This document shows positions 7,801-16,278 of a stretch of DNA of 43,361 nucleotides, one piece after another. Within the stretch, counting starts at the first letter, position 1. Each line of letters begins with the position of its first letter. Source of the DNA: XYB1-FULL-44-23 sp964502885 (GTDB lineage Bacteria > Patescibacteriota > Microgenomatia > CAZETR01 > Amesbacteraceae); contig CAZCXU010000008.1 in NCBI GenBank assembly GCA_964502885.1, positions 1 through 43,361 on the forward strand, in the 5' to 3' direction. Under the pieces are notes generated by a model. It was not told the origin of the DNA and made no database searches. It saw only the letters and a list, made by a program, of their open reading frames with translations. A program made the position numbers and the translations under genes.

Positions 7801-9866
7801 CGAATATAATCACCAATCTCCCGCTTCCCCGTAAGCACTTCCAAAAATCTCCTCCTGTTTTCTTCCCTATCCTCCTGGTCCATTCTCGCCAGTTCTTCCA
7901 TAAGTACAGCCTTTTCCCGGTCATGCACCCCACCGTCCCGCAACCTATTCTCAATCACTTTCCGATTCAATACTTCAGTATTCTCCTCATTCGCCGGATA
8001 AACCTCCTTTGCTTCTCCCCGCAGCCGGCTATCTACCAGATGCAGATTATTTTGCAAATCAAATGCTGCACTCTCCATGTTTTCTCGCGTCATCCCACCT
8101 TTTTTTAGCGCCAGCCGGACAAACATCGTGATCGAATTTTCCTCGGCACTTTCCGTACCCACATCAGTTTTAAATACCGCCATTCCACCCACATCCAATT
8201 GTCTCTGCAATTGCCTGAAACTTCGCAGGTTTCCCGATTTCGCCTCATTTACAAGCTCTTTAGCCTCATCCGCCTCCAAACCTCGCTTTACCAAACTTTC
8301 CTCCAACCTCCTTAGTCGATTCTGCCCCCGATCAAAAATTCTCTGCTCTTCCTCGCTCAATGTGCCTCCACTATTCAGCTTTCTCCCAAATCTGAATGTG
8401 TCATATTCCCACTGCGCAAATTTTGCATAATCAATCGCTTCTTCCTGATCAACACTCCCGGCTGTCTCCATCATTTTCTGCCAGCGGCTCACCACATGTT
8501 TGGCGTTTTCTTTTTCATGAGGTTTTACTTCCTCATAAAATCGCCCCACAAAATGTTTGTCACCATTCCGCATTACCAGCACATCTTCACCTGAAGCATT
8601 TTCCTCCCAAATTATTGGTGTTTCCCCACTGCGCTTTTCTACCTGAGCTTTTTTCTCAGTATTACCAAATTCAGAGGTGAGTTTAAACTCGAGACTATCC
8701 ACGTCATACCCGAGTCTCTTTAAGGTATCTCTTCCCCCGGGAGAGCTGTATATCTCCACCAATCTTCCGGGCACGTCTGCAAGTTTTCGCAACTCGGCAC
8801 GCACGTCGGTCATTGCCGATACCAATTCCAGCACCGGCCGGACATCATTTTTTCCTGCCCTATCCATCATCCCCACCAGTTTCTGCGCCAGCTCTCCGTT
8901 TGCATCAGTCTGTGCCACTACCCGCAACAAATCCCCCGAGTTCACTCCGGCGTTGCTCAACTTGTCCTGAAAAATCCCCCATTCCTGACCACCCACTCCT
9001 TGTCTTCTCAGTACTTCTGCTTTTACGTCTCCGGCTATCGCAGCATCCCCTATCACCACTTCCATTGCCTCACATTTCGCAATTCTCGACCTCACCTCTT
9101 TGAAATTATCTTCCGCATTCTCTTTTTTCTCCCATCGATCAATTTTCCCTTCCGGCAGATCAATTTTTTTGACCGCCTCAGCTGGAGTATCGGTTTCTAG
9201 AAAATATGCCGCTGCAGCCTCCAGAGTCGTCACAGTCACCGCTCCCAAACCCACCATTCCCGCTCCTATTAAAAAATTTCTTCTGCTCATCTTGGGCGAT
9301 TTGTCCTGTTTTTCCGTTCTTTCCTGTTTGGGCTTCTCCTTACCTCCAAACCATCCCTTCACAGTTTCTATTACGCTCTTTTTCTTACGCTTCTCCGTTT
9401 CTTCCTGTTCCACGGCTTCAGCCGCTTTCACTTCCATTAGCTCTTTTTCCGCATTCTCCCGCTCTTGCTTTCTCATCTCTTCCACTTTGACCAGTGCTTC
9501 TCTTTCCCAGTCGCGGGCAGCAGCCACCACCCCCAATTTTGCTGCCCTGTCCACAAAATCAACCACTTCCACATTAATATCAACCGGACTCATTCCCCGT
9601 TCTTCCAACTGCAACCGATACCTAGCCAACCCTTCTCGGTATTTTTTCAACCGGTCAAACACCACCCTATCTTCTACAGCTTTTCTATCCTGCTCTCCAA
9701 AAATGATTCTGCTTACCGGCACATTTTCTCCCACCTCCCTTACTAATCTCACTGCCTCCCTATACGAATTCCTGTCCCGCACTTTTTTGAGCACTGCTTC
9801 AGCAGTAATGGGAGGACTCTCCTGATGTTTAACTTCTGCTATATCTACACTCATCGTTTCCGCCAT
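4869..9866 (-). CDS. Giant class A PBP-derived protein with inserted CHAP-like domain, catalytic sites degenerate
   Basis: This protein has 1,665 residues, about twice a normal PBP1. It starts with a charged, coiled-coil-like cytoplasmic region (1-190). MSRRNFLIGAG begins a membrane segment at 193-222, followed by a long helical region. The region at about 773-960 matches GT51 glycosyltransferase: FQETYGPRPEGI aligns with FYxHxGxDPxGI, and AYMNWVPMGAA...GVEAAGRYFFGK is clear. The catalytic Glu-Asp pair before the Phe is replaced by Val-Gly. The usual linker (LGLEIEMSPEQKRLAE) is followed by a CHAP/NlpC-like insert with Cys1135 (SWQCGEG) and His1223 (SGHIVMIVD). The C-terminal transpeptidase-like domain has SxxK changed to NAMK (Asn1371) and no KTG. 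It may bind peptidoglycan and act through the insert. TACAAT ends 6 nt before ATG 9866, so I reject the longer start at 9962. Confidence 0.8.
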   Translation of the reverse strand: MAETMSVDIAEVKHQESPPITAEAVLKKVRDRNSYREAVRLVREVGENVPVSRIIFGEQDRKAVEDRVVFDRLKKYREGLARYRLQLEERGMSPVDINVEVVDFVDRAAKLGVVAAARDWEREALVKVEEMRKQERENAEKELMEVKAAEAVEQEETEKRKKKSVIETVKGWFGGKEKPKQERTEKQDKSPKMSRRNFLIGAGMVGLGAVTVTTLEAAAAYFLETDTPAEAVKKIDLPEGKIDRWEKKENAEDNFKEVRSRIAKCEAMEVVIGDAAIAGDVKAEVLRRQGVGGQEWGIFQDKLSNAGVNSGDLLRVVAQTDANGELAQKLVGMMDRAGKNDVRPVLELVSAMTDVRAELRKLADVPGRLVEIYSSPGGRDTLKRLGYDVDSLEFKLTSEFGNTEKKAQVEKRSGETPIIWEENASGEDVLVMRNGDKHFVGRFYEEVKPHEKENAKHVVSRWQKMMETAGSVDQEEAIDYAKFAQWEYDTFRFGRKLNSGGTLSEEEQRIFDRGQNRLRRLEESLVKRGLEADEAKELVNEAKSGNLRSFRQLQRQLDVGGMAVFKTDVGTESAEENSITMFVRLALKKGGMTRENMESAAFDLQNNLHLVDSRLRGEAKEVYPANEENTEVLNRKVIENRLRDGGVHDREKAVLMEELARMDQEDREENRRRFLEVLTGKREIGDYIRWQRGAPEIVWSDGEKVTGRFARDYQVDSGDNKTLLQAVQAEGELWNSGTDFLTRLGYRNLSYLLKQAETASGASDPSMQMLEAMIGVGVGFQETYGPRPEGIRRSDLYGLVYIHDQATTLARGRVLEDLVPDTGRPAKDFLVAEGGDKEWGMVASKLETYQFSQMLRAAQTDEKVMKAYMNWVPMGAAEGMPMFGVEAAGRYFFGKDSNQLNRAEMAILAGLIQRPGKYAPRKYEEVPENEWKKPGVREFRAVDNSQVTKDRALTIIANRQNLGVWTAAEADEARRQLEQVEFKYQMPEGKKNNIPGGTPWDPANPTIDLGPIRVVMTGTHAEMRQVVPERVGAKELGLEIEMSPEQKRLAETMDKAIGKEAVGITAVEDSQLAADIASVWADITQIKGESLSYKQFGDRLREFVREKGWDGRSSEYGIKLVEKPEGAVLSRSWQCGEGMILVAGMLAEMNPNYRFTNMLSLPTERGVVDLVAPLEENKRRRFVRNDGIEYFDADLKKPLMEQFEVGDMVVSYRKGSSSDDSGHIVMIVDKGEMGDGKGGKKKIVRLIDINFDERGSMSSRTVAEENIRQNLYPGDLLHVVVMRQTGLEHGPVQELDKLKADDPRRNVQKVIPVEVESRMGVLPVFKGYSASGGDGRDFAGVAMQYFDSGAKLRAEENPSGVLAEVPVPMGNAMKPLLAAFMLYDDEVNGRRWDVEQYNFTAASGKQIFLDRKDPGTELVVNFSAYGNTSGGRENLHNSLAKMLDVPFQDAMKQLMNKDEKAWGNFCAFAEKFGINVVDLTGEQLREPTRYAATGRDVYATNLAELGHGMAVFFNAEKYFPDDAPLVRAVTKSREAVFDANLREKARKKSNNGDKENDLWDEGANGVCDTKSGEVVIGTDLGTASVELVVRNTGSGYEVGVGVARGQRYEKETRMMEVGAGITVPSKTKLIPKDIGMASVANAGKAIGPLASAPVVKMGMDVVFGK

Positions 9867-10360
9867 AAAAAAATTGTATACTGCCCCACCACCTTTGTCA
9901 CTCAAACCCAAAACGTCCCATTTTCTCAGTGTTATGCCAACTCTTCCAAATACAGCACACAAAACGGCTCACCAGCAAACACGACTGGGCCTATCAATCC
10001 CTATCCAATACTCCTTTCACAAATCATCATCGGAAAAATTCCGACCGCACATACGAACCGGTCATTTTCACACAACTTTCTGCATTCCTAAACCACACTT
10101 CGTCATAACACTTTTCCGACAATCTAAATTGCAAAAAATTTCCCATTCTGTAACCAATATACACCGACGTAGTTTTGCCGTCTTTCACCGATACCGCCAA
10201 TTTCCCGTTCTCCATAAACCCTTCAACTCTCCACTCAGCTTTTTCATGAAAAATGGCAAGTTATTGTCAATTTGCAGCTCAAAACTGCGATCAAAACGAA
10301 CAAAAACACAAAGACCGCTCCCTGCCAGCTAAAAAAAATTCATTTCATCCGTCAAAACTC
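9867..10360. other. Intergenic region with -10 box and one doubtful small ORF
   Basis: This stretch of almost 500 nt holds the -10 box TACAAT (9878 to 9873) of the giant PBP-derived gene and the doubtful small ORF at 10027-10215. I see no tRNA, no terminator with a T-run and no repeat. Confidence 0.5.
10027..10215 (-). CDS. Doubtful small ORF (62 residues)
   Basis: From ATG 10215 the frame encodes 62 residues with a globular look (LAVSVKDGKTTSVYIGYRMG...). The open frame extends upstream to about 10256 without a start codon. There is no -10 box at the usual 6-13 nt distance and no Shine-Dalgarno. A TTGACA is present at 10270-10265, but no matching -10 is seen. It may be a remnant of a longer gene or chance. 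No family is recognised. Confidence 0.3.
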   Translation of the reverse strand: MENGKLAVSVKDGKTTSVYIGYRMGNFLQFRLSEKCYDEVWFRNAESCVKMTGSYVRSEFFR

Positions 10361-10678
10361 CTACAAGCCAGCTTTGTTTAATAGCTGTACATACCCCGGC
10401 TTCCCTGCAAACCCTACTTGTCTGCCGATTTCCTGTCCATCTTTGAACAAGATCACCGTGGGAATGCTCATCACTCCAAACTTACCGGCCAATTCCGGTT
10501 CTGCATCCACATCAACCTTACCTACCAAAACTTTGCCAGCGTACTCACCTGCGATCTCATCAATCACCGGACCGGCCATTCGGCATGGTCCGCACCAGGT
10601 TGCCCAAAAATCCACCATTGCTACTCCAGTCTTAATCTTTTCTTCAAAATCACTCTGCGTCAGATGTACAGCTGCCAT
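10361..10678 (-). CDS. trxA: Thioredoxin
   Basis: This 105-residue classical thioredoxin is the dithiol donor reduced by TrxB. It carries VDFWATWCGPC with Cys29 and Cys32, the buried Asp23, and the cis-Pro loop (MSIPTVILF). The length is typical, with no signal or anchor, so it is cytoplasmic. The ATG at 10678 is chosen over 10717 because TATTAT (10694 to 10689) ends 10 nt before it and the shorter form begins where thioredoxins usually begin. The next gene in the window reads toward it and stops at 10714. Confidence 0.95.
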   Translation of the reverse strand: MAAVHLTQSDFEEKIKTGVAMVDFWATWCGPCRMAGPVIDEIAGEYAGKVLVGKVDVDAEPELAGKFGVMSIPTVILFKDGQEIGRQVGFAGKPGYVQLLNKAGL

Positions 10679-10713
10679 TGCACAGTGGATAATATCCTGC
10701 CCCAAAAACTTTT

Positions 10714-11277
10714 TCAACCCCTAATCAGGGTCCACATTTGCCATAAAAGCATTACCCCCCAGCCCATCATAATTCCCTTATGTTCTACTTCTTCAAATTT
10801 ACGGGAAAACACCCAGTACCATCTCTGGAAATATCGGTCAGGCAGTATTTCCGAAAACAACCGCACAGCAAATCCAAAGGTGGTTCCAGCAGCCAGCAGA
10901 CTACCCCCACTGGAAATAATCCAAAAGCCCACCCCGGTCATTACTATCGCAGTCAACATATTTCTGATCGGCAGCTTCTCCCTTTCGTCTGCCGTATCCT
11001 GCAAAATTCTCCACGCTTTCAAAAAGTTTTTATTCCCCAGCTCAGTTCGCACTCTCTGGCAGGTCAGCTCCTGTGGACTGCACACCACTGCATAAAAAAT
11101 ATGGTCGGCATCAGCCATGAGCCAACCGATAAACCACCCCAAAATCAAAATCAGATCCCCCAGCCATACTTCTTCGAAATACCCCGCCTGAATCTGCAGG
11201 ACAATTCTTGCTACCACCACAACCGCGACAGGCAGAACCCGCCACCCCCAAATCCACATTGGACTGTTAATCAACAT
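10714..11277 (-). CDS. Polytopic membrane protein, unknown function
   Basis: This 187-residue protein is Trp-rich and has about four membrane segments: the N-terminal WGWRVLPVAVVVV region, LGDLILILGWFIGWLMA, MLTAIVMTGVGFWIISSGGSLLAAG, and MGWGVMLLWQMWTL. A soluble loop containing ADADHIFYAVVCSPQEL and charged helices lies between segments 2 and 3. The His/Asp-rich ADADH is notable but matches no catalytic motif I know. The start at ATG 11277 is set by TTGACA-18-CATACT, which ends 9 nt upstream. A TTG start at 11316 would lie inside the promoter. It sits between trxA and the transglutaminase-like gene. Confidence 0.7.
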   Translation of the reverse strand: MLINSPMWIWGWRVLPVAVVVVARIVLQIQAGYFEEVWLGDLILILGWFIGWLMADADHIFYAVVCSPQELTCQRVRTELGNKNFLKAWRILQDTADEREKLPIRNMLTAIVMTGVGFWIISSGGSLLAAGTTFGFAVRLFSEILPDRYFQRWYWVFSRKFEEVEHKGIMMGWGVMLLWQMWTLIRG

Positions 11278-11286
11278 CACACTCTT

Positions 11287-11316
11287 AGTATGACCACAAA
11301 CCCAAGCCGTTGTCAA
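11287..11316 (-). promoter_or_regulatory. Promoter TTGACA-18-CATACT
   Basis: The -35 box TTGACA (11316 to 11311) and -10 box CATACT (11292 to 11287) are separated by 18 nt. The ATG at 11277 follows after 9 nt. The transglutaminase-like gene ends 2 nt upstream of the -35 box. Confidence 0.6.
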
Positions 11317-11318
11317 AG

Positions 11319-14300
11319 TTACTTTTCTTCACGTACCAATTTCATCACAATAGCCAATCTTCCCACCTGCTCATTCGGCATCTTTTCACTTTCACTCTCC
11401 CAAATTTCATCCAGGATTTTTTCCAGCTTCTCTTTCTTTCCAGTTACCTTCTTTAGTAATTCAGGGTTCATCTTCATGTGAGCCTTAATCTTTTCCACGG
11501 CTTCCCAGCTCATTGCTTGAACCACACTCATAGCCCCAAAAACGTTGCGACAAAATTCTGCAGGAACCTCAGTCAAATTTTCCACTTCCACACCATTTTC
11601 TCTTGCTTTAACCATCTCTCCGCTCCTCATTCGTACAGCCTCATTCAACTCTTCCGAAAAACCCACCGTTTGCTGCGCCTTTTTCATCTGAGCATACCTA
11701 TCAAATCCCTCCCCGATCGTCCCCACCATAACTTCCATCATGTCTATATCATCCGCCCAACTGCTAGCCAAATCAGCATCCGCAGCCAGCCCCGCAACCT
11801 CTGCCTCAACTTTTTCTCTATACTTCGGATCAGTTTCATCCAGCCGTCTCAAATTTAAACTCACAGCCGACACTAGTCGCAATTCGTTATCTGATAATAG
11901 TTCCTGTTTTCTCCCAGGTGTATTCTCCCCAAGCCTCCTCACTTCCTCCAAATTCATCGGTTTAGGTCTGGTCACATACCCCGCCAAAAAAGCTAGAGCC
12001 AGGACTTCGGCATCCAACACCCCAGCCTGTTTTCCTGCAAATTCCCTCTGCTGCTCGATACCAGTAGGCTGCACATCAGGCTCATCCATCTGCAAAAGCG
12101 CAATATCTTCTGGAGGAGTTTTACCCTCTACAACCCTCGGAGTATTATCCACCCTCACCACCCTTCCATTAGGCAGATAAACAATTGTCTTCACATGCCC
12201 CCACTGGGAATACAATCTCCCATCCGATTTCATTTCTACCGGTTTACCGTATTGGCTCTCGACTTCCACTCCCAGCGAATACAGAAAATCGCGTGTCATC
12301 AGATCAGCCGTCTGGCAATAAAAACCCGCGTCTTTGTTTTTAGCCGCCCACTCCAAAAAAGGGACAACGCCACCAGGAATCGGCATATCTTTGTCAGGTA
12401 GCGCATAAAAACGATTTTTATCAATATATTTCCGCAAATCCTGCAATATCCAAATAATTTTTTCCGACTGTTCTTCTTCATTTGTACTGTTTTGCAGCAA
12501 TGTGGCCGAATTCGTATAGAGAGCGTACAGTTCCGGATCTCCTTGCAATCTCTCGGCTATCCGATTGACCAACTCCGCACTTCCCGTATCCCAGGTTATG
12601 TCATATGGGGTGCTAAAAATACCCAGGCTCTCAACGCCTCCCCCCAAGTCCAAATATGGATTCGGACTAACTATGCCCTCCACTTCAGCATCAGTCCGAC
12701 TCGACACCTTCTCTACCGTGTACTCGTCCGGCTTCCAGGAACTGTTTGCATCTTGCCTGAGCACAATTCCTTCCCCCGCAGTTCTGTCGACTTCCCCTCC
12801 TCCGATTTTAGTAACCGTAATTCCCGACGGCTCCAGTTTCGAATCATTATCCACCACATAAAAACCCTCTCTAGACAACCTCTGTATTTCATCTGGATTT
12901 GCAGATACCACAGACCCCATTGGCACCAGCTCAGGCTTATTGTTTACCTCGCCCGACTCAGGGGATACGGCTGCTCCTCCCCATCTGTCCTTAAGAAGGA
13001 GACCCAAGTCTAATCTTTCATTCGTCTCAGTTTTTACAGCTGCGTTTTCACCGCTCGTAAAAGTCACAGACACATAACGGGGGAAGTGTGCGAGCAAAGC
13101 AACCGTCCATAACAACATAATATATTGGGGAACCTCTGTAGCGTATATACCTGGCCCGTCCTTAGTCACTTTAAATTTCACCAATTTTTCAACTCTCCTG
13201 ACAATCTCTGCATACCGCTTCACGTCACTCTGCCCACTACTTCCCGGTCCGGCTGCAGAATAAGCCGCCAATACATCAAAAAACTGATCGATGTGTGGCA
13301 TTTCTGAACCGGAATTCAAAAACTTTTGTTTTTTATCATGCACACGATATACAGAAGTCAGCACATCCCCGACGGCCCCCTTCATTAAATAAGCAAACCC
13401 TTCCGGATCCTCTTTCGCTTTAAGTCTGATTTTTTCCAGATACTCTGGAGTCCCCATTGCCAACTTAATCCATATATTCTCCGGTTTATCAAATACCTGC
13501 CTCAAAGCCTGTTCTGACATATCTCCTACCAATCTCGCTTTACGCGGAAACCCAGCATCATTCCTAAACAAACTCACCAGTTCCTGCACCATTTGCCCAG
13601 ACACCTTCGCCGTCGGCTTAATTCCTGGGGTCTCGTGTGCTAATTCATCCATCGAACCAGACCATTTTTTTCTAAAAACTCTATTCGCCTGCTCCAAAAG
13701 CTTTCTGCTTCGACTTACTGCTTCCTCCAGCCCAGACAAATTTTCAGTATCTGATTTCAGACTGCTCCTTATCCCAATTTTTCTCAATAGCATCATGCGT
13801 GGTTTTTTAGCTTCCAAGTATTCTGTCTCTCGTGCCAATGCCTGTCTCTGTAAAACCCTTATCCCACTTACGCTCCCACGATCAGCATCATCATCCCTAT
13901 CCGTCAAATCCTTTGGCCAATTTTCCACAATGTACAGATAATTCCCATATTTGCTTCTGACTTGCTCTATCCCGCCCGCAGTCAGGATGGATCGGAGTTT
14001 AGTTTTCATCCCTTGCCACATAGTACCTCCCAGGTTAGTTGACACCTCCAAAAGCCCCAAAGCTAGGCTTGCTCTTTTTTCCGATCTCTCCATCTGCTCA
14101 ACTGTTGGGTATTCATCCAGCACCCTGATTAAAGCATCCTCATTTTGTGACTCTTTTGCCAACAGCTTTATCGCCTCTGTTGCCCCGCGTACATATCTCT
14201 CCTGACCATGCACTGTATATGTATCCGAAAAACTGTAAGTAGATTGTAATGGTTTATTGGGATCTGGCCTCCGGGAAAAACCAAACCTGATTTTATATTC

Positions 14301-14896
14301 TTTATGGGGAATGCACGGNNNNNNNNNNNNNNNNNNNNNNNNNNNNNNNNNNNNNNNNNNNNNNNNNNNNNNNNNNNNNNNNNNNNNNNNNNNNNNNNNN
14401 NNNNNNNNNNNNNNNNNNCTGGCCTCCGGGAAAAACCAAACCTGATTTTATATTCTTTATGGGGAATGCACGGAATAAGATGGACGTTGTCTACAGAATA
14501 CTCAAACTCCCCCCTGGTCCTATGTCCCGACCTCGCATAACTATCCATATTCCCCGCATTCAAAAAAAGCAGCAAACTTGTCATCTTTCCTTTTTCAGAT
14601 TCTGGAAACAGGTCTTTGTCCAAGTACACCAACCCCACTCCCCGCATGATGTCTTTATAGACTTCCACTTGTTTTTGCACCTTGTCATCATCTTCTTTCC
14701 TCTTGCCCAATTCCTCTGCTCGTCGGATATTCTTCTCTATAAATCTGGAAATTTTTTCTGTTTCTCCGTTGGAATACAGCCTGTCCAATTTTCCCAAGGT
14801 CCAGCTGTCCATCGCCTGTGGATAGTCTCCTCCATGAAATATCTCCTTTTTCCTGAAACTTTCCCACAGTGACTCCCGATTCCCTCCCTCTTCCAT
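11319..14896 (-). CDS. Large membrane-anchored transglutaminase-like protein (interrupted by artificial gap)
   Basis: Removing the false gap and one copy of its 55-bp flank gives a single frame of exactly 1,140 residues. Residues 1-535 are helical and charged. One membrane segment follows (about 536-558, YIMLLWTVALLAHF). A large domain comes after it with a transglutaminase core: Cys809 in GFYCQTADLMTRDFL, His849 in WGHVKTIVYLPNG and Asp865 in VRVDNTP, with the spacing of the family triad. A helical C-terminal region with weak hydrophobic stretches closes the protein. Such proteins are cysteine peptidases or crosslinkers, often acting on envelope substrates. The start at ATG 14896 has TAGAAT 6 nt upstream. 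The substrate is unknown. Confidence 0.8.
14264..14473. other. 100-N gap flanked by identical 55-bp copies (assembly artefact)
   Basis: Ns at 14319-14418 are bounded by the same 55 bp on both sides (14264-14318 and 14419-14473). This is a suffix-prefix overlap of two contigs that were not merged. Collapsing it (removing 155 bp) keeps the transglutaminase-like gene in one frame through SRRPDPNKPLQ, which supports the collapse. Confidence 0.9.
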
Positions 14897-15021
14897 CCAT
14901 CTATTCTAAAACATTTTTCCCCTCCTCCTGCATGCCACAACACCAATATCCCCTCTCCTCCCACCAGCTGTTTTACTATTTAATATTTAACAAATATCCC
15001 ATAATTTGCGTTATTAGTTAT

Positions 15022-15037
15022 CGCATTATAAAATGCG
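15022..15037. promoter_or_regulatory. Palindrome overlapping -10 of HAD gene
   Basis: CGCATT-ATAA-AATGCG is a perfect inverted repeat with 6-bp arms. It contains the likely -10 (TATAAA) about 16 nt before the HAD gene start. It could be an operator or simply a short 5' hairpin. Confidence 0.4.
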
Positions 15038-15049
15038 CCTTGCCAATAT

Positions 15050-15886
15050 ATGGCCAAAATCAGAACCAAGTCAGTCACTCCCCCATCTGTTCAAACCCTG
15101 ATCCTCATAGATCATGATGGCACTTTATGCAACACAAATACCAACGCCTACGACAGTATCAAGTATGCCGCCCGCACTGCTTGCGAGAGCATAAAAGTCG
15201 ACTACGACAAACTAAACATTGACTGGGACAATCTTATGTCCAGTCTCCGTGGCACTACAGAAAAAAACCTCGTCAAACACGTTTGCTACAACTACGAAAT
15301 CCCCATCCAACAAAGTTCACTGTTCGAGGAACGTTTTTATCACGCGCGTGCCAATTGGTACTCCAACATGAAATCATACAACGAGTATGTTTACGACTCT
15401 TACTTCCCTGATGCCGAATCCCTTATCCACAAAGTACATACCGATCCCACCAAGGCTGTTTGGGTTGTCACTGGCAATCCCAAAATAGTGGTCGAACAAC
15501 GCCTGGCTCCTCACATTCGACCATACCTCAACGATAAAAATGGGGAAATTGGCGGGGCCTTTGGAGATGAAGCAATTAGTCGACCAGAACTTATCAATCT
15601 AGCCATAGATCGGGCAATCAAAGCCTATCCAGGTTTTCATCCTATAAAAAACGGTTTTGGATTTACCACCAATGTTATTTATATCGGTGACGGCCGCTAC
15701 GATTTTTTTGCTGGTCTTGAAGCCAAAGTCAAAACCGTCTGGATTCCATCACGTTTGCTCCAGGATGTGAAAGACAGTCTTACTCTCGACTATATCCGGT
15801 TCATGAAAAGTATCCTGCCAACTCAAATCGAAATTACCAACAATCTCGCCTCACCATCTACACTTGCCTTTCTCGGTCTCACATAG
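15050..15886 (+). CDS. HAD-superfamily hydrolase
   Basis: This 278-residue protein is probably a phosphatase using an aspartyl-phosphate intermediate. Motif I is ILIDHDGTLCNT (Asp21, Asp23), motif II is WVVTGNP, and motif IV is VIYIGDGRYDFFAG with the Mg-binding Asp pair. A helical cap lies between motifs I and II (residues 30-125), as in subclass C1 HADs such as phosphoglycolate phosphatase-like enzymes. The substrate is not predictable. It is one of the few plus-strand genes and has its own promoter region with a palindrome. Its 3' end overlaps the alkyltransferase-like gene by 8 bp, tail to tail. Confidence 0.85.
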   Translation: MAKIRTKSVTPPSVQTLILIDHDGTLCNTNTNAYDSIKYAARTACESIKVDYDKLNIDWDNLMSSLRGTTEKNLVKHVCYNYEIPIQQSSLFEERFYHARANWYSNMKSYNEYVYDSYFPDAESLIHKVHTDPTKAVWVVTGNPKIVVEQRLAPHIRPYLNDKNGEIGGAFGDEAISRPELINLAIDRAIKAYPGFHPIKNGFGFTTNVIYIGDGRYDFFAGLEAKVKTVWIPSRLLQDVKDSLTLDYIRFMKSILPTQIEITNNLASPSTLAFLGLT

Positions 15887-16277
15887 AAATAAAGCCTCTC
15901 CCAAACTTCCTCCACACCACCTCCGCATACCCCTCAGGCAACCCCATCTTCCGCATCTGAGAAACATCAGGTCTGTACCTGTACTTTTCGATTTTTACCG
16001 AAAAATCATCTCCCACTACGACACCTTCATTTTCCAACAGCTCTTTTTGCATTTGTGCATCATGATTCCAATTTCCTTTTATTGATATTCTCCCAGCATT
16101 GTTTATTACCCGCCACCACGGCAACTCCACCTCTTCCATGTTTTTCAATGCCTGCCCCACCTGCCTTGCCGCCTGCGGCACTCCCACATACGCCGCCACC
16201 TGCCCATAGCTAACCACAGTACCAGCAGGCACCGTTCCAACTATCCGCTCCACCGCTTTTTTAAATTCCGAAGCCAT
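15879..16277 (-). CDS. Alkyltransferase-like protein (ATL), DNA repair
   Basis: This 132-residue homologue of the C-terminal domain of O6-alkylguanine-DNA alkyltransferase has the DNA-binding helix-turn-helix (VSYGQVAAYVGVPQAARQVGQAL). The active-site PCHR is replaced by PWWRV, so Trp54 stands where the acceptor Cys should be. This is the mark of ATL proteins, which bind O6-alkylguanine and hand it to nucleotide excision repair rather than repairing it. The ATG follows the TAA stop of the metallophosphoesterase by 1 nt, so the two are probably co-transcribed and translated in sequence. Confidence 0.9.
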   Translation of the reverse strand: MASEFKKAVERIVGTVPAGTVVSYGQVAAYVGVPQAARQVGQALKNMEEVELPWWRVINNAGRISIKGNWNHDAQMQKELLENEGVVVGDDFSVKIEKYRYRPDVSQMRKMGLPEGYAEVVWRKFGRGFISM

Positions 16278-16278
16278 A

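Noticed and set aside
4994..9825. Many plus-strand ORFs of 60-240 codons within the giant PBP-derived gene
   Set aside because: They are low-complexity Ser/Pro/Leu-rich mirror frames of a GC-skewed coding strand, without promoters or recognisable domains.
9867..9962. N-terminal extension of the PBP-derived protein to 9962
   Set aside because: The extension would run through the TACAAT box that fits the leaderless rule 6 nt before ATG 9866.
14168..14896. Separate 242-residue gene through the second N gap
   Set aside because: Its tail after the Ns is an off-frame reading of the duplicated flank. Collapsing the 55-bp overlap joins it to the transglutaminase-like gene instead.
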